From an uncultured Bacteroidales bacterium (GTDB taxonomy: Bacteria; Bacteroidota; Bacteroidia; Bacteroidales; F082): 6,776 nucleotides of DNA. A program made the translations under genes and the position numbers. Shown piece by piece: positions 6,446 through 6,776 of this stretch (the first letter of the stretch is position 1; every line of letters starts with the position of its first letter). The stretch covers positions 1-6,776 of the forward strand of contig CALBNP010000010.1 of assembly GCA_937896505.1 (NCBI GenBank). Direction: 5' to 3'. The notes under the pieces were generated by a model, which was given only the letters and a program-made list of their open reading frames with translations, had not been told where the DNA came from and searched no databases.

Positions 6446-6514
6446 ATGCTGAGCTGCTCCCTGAGCGGTGGCTGCTGAGCGGAGCCGAAGCAAGTCGAAG
6501 GGGAGCCGAAGCAT
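6446..6514. repeat. Three nested imperfect palindromes with a shared CTGAGCGGAGYCGAAG core
   Basis: An intact inner unit, TGCTGAGCGGAGCCGAAGCA, occupies 6473-6492. It splits a second unit of the same family, with left half CCCTGAGCGG at 6459-6468 and right half AGTCGAAGGG at 6493-6502. That pair splits a third, with left half ATGCTGAGC at 6446-6454 and right half GGAGCCGAAGCAT at 6502-6514. Each layer has its own matching ends: ATGCT/AGCAT for the outer, GCTCCC (6456-6461)/GGGAGC (6501-6506) for the middle, and TGCT/AGCA for the inner. The core differs between layers only by small changes (GCCGAAG or GTCGAAG). It lies between the two forward octamer blocks. Confidence 0.75.
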
Positions 6515-6523
6515 TGATTTGTT

Positions 6524-6572
6524 GACTATTTGGACTTAGGGACAATTAGACTTAGGGATCATTGGGCTTTTA
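6524..6572. repeat. Octamer array, forward block 2 (6 units)
   Basis: The units are GACTATTT, one extra G, then GACTTAGG, GACAATTA, GACTTAGG, GATCATTG and GGCTTTTA. Bases 6524-6558 repeat 6354-6388 of block 1 with a single mismatch, so one block probably arose by copying the other. Confidence 0.85.
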
Positions 6573-6620
6573 GACTGTCCATAAGTCCATTTGTCCACCT
6601 GTCCCTAAGTCCACCTGTCC
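6573..6620. repeat. Octamer array, inverted block (6 units)
   Basis: The same 8-base period continues but the motif is reversed, with every unit ending in TCC: GACTGTCC, ATAAGTCC, ATTTGTCC, ACCTGTCC, CTAAGTCC, ACCTGTCC. The first unit has features of both orientations and marks the flip point. TGTCCCTAAGTCC (6600-6612) is an exact 13-base inverted match to 6532-6544, so blocks can pair as a hairpin. The block ends one base before the pfkA stop codon complement. Confidence 0.88.
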
Positions 6621-6621
6621 A

Positions 6622-6776
6622 TTATATACCTAACGAAATGCCGAGACCTTCGGCGGTCTTGACCAAGTCGCTGTCGATTTTCACTAAGTTTGGCTGAGCA
6701 ATGGCTTCCTTCAATGGCACGGCAATCAAGTCTGGATGACGGTAAGCCACCATCTGGCCAAACTGTCCGTTCAACA
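6622..6776 (-). CDS. pfkA: 6-phosphofructokinase, C-terminal end (partial)
   Basis: The - strand has an open frame from the window edge to a TAA at 6622-6624, giving 50 residues with no start codon in the window. The stretch FGQMVAYRHPDLIAVPLKEAI, followed by VKIDSDLVKTAEGLGISLG, matches the C-terminal end of phosphofructokinases of the Bacteroidota/actinobacterial type, where a G-x-MVA segment precedes an I-x-x-VPL-x-EA segment. The enzyme phosphorylates fructose 6-phosphate to the 1,6-bisphosphate in glycolysis. Substrate-binding and nucleotide-binding residues lie outside the window, so ATP versus pyrophosphate use cannot be judged. The octamer array begins right after its stop. Confidence 0.8.
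   Translation of the reverse strand, partial: LNGQFGQMVAYRHPDLIAVPLKEAIAQPNLVKIDSDLVKTAEGLGISLGI

Noticed and set aside
6443..6523. tRNA or small structured RNA gene in the GC-rich island
   Set aside because: No cloverleaf or T-loop sequence is present; the pairing is fully explained by the nested palindromes.
6346..6620. CRISPR array
   Set aside because: The repeat unit is 8 bases with no spacers of constant length and no cas genes nearby.

Overview
The window looks like chromosomal DNA from a member of the Bacteroidota, probably order Bacteroidales. This rests on an ACP / MMPL-exporter / LolA-like operon of the kind found in Bacteroidota polyene-lipid clusters, an RNase H with an N-terminal viroplasmin-type domain, a membrane-anchored LytTR regulator, start codons without clear Shine-Dalgarno sequences, and two matches to the Bacteroidota -7 promoter element TAnnTTTG. 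Genus cannot be decided from the sequence.

Left part, + strand (1-3360). After a possible gene tail and a 24-bp inverted repeat comes a tight three-gene run: an acyl carrier protein, a 782-residue MMPL/RND-superfamily exporter and a secreted LolA-like protein, with gaps of 18 and 6 bases. This is the expected transport/carrier end of an aryl-polyene or flexirubin-like (or related fatty-acyl lipid) biosynthesis cluster, whose ketosynthase, dehydratase and acyltransferase genes would lie before position 1. The ACP would carry the growing chain, the MMPL protein would move the lipid across the inner membrane, and the LolA-like protein would carry it towards the outer membrane.

Right part, - strand (3372-6776). 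Reading in the direction of transcription: the C-terminal end of 6-phosphofructokinase (6776-6622; it has no start codon in the window), a 282-base repeat-rich gap, a ComB-family (2-phosphosulfolactate phosphatase-like) gene, RNase H, an unrecognised double-CxxC (zinc-ribbon-like) protein, and a four-helix membrane LytTR regulator that converges on the LolA-like gene. ComB, RNase H and the CxxC protein are 17 and 8 bases apart and could be co-transcribed. RNase H and the LytTR gene each have a possible promoter of their own.

The least ordinary part is the gap between pfkA and comB (6340-6621). It holds an array of degenerate 8-bp units (GACTTAGG, GACAATTA and variants) that keeps strict register for ten units, resumes in a second block, and then flips orientation at about 6573. 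Between the two forward blocks sit three imperfect palindromes of one family (CTGAGCGGAGYCGAAG core), nested inside one another like successive insertions. I did not find a clearly new enzymatic or defence system; the repeat region is the best candidate for something undescribed.
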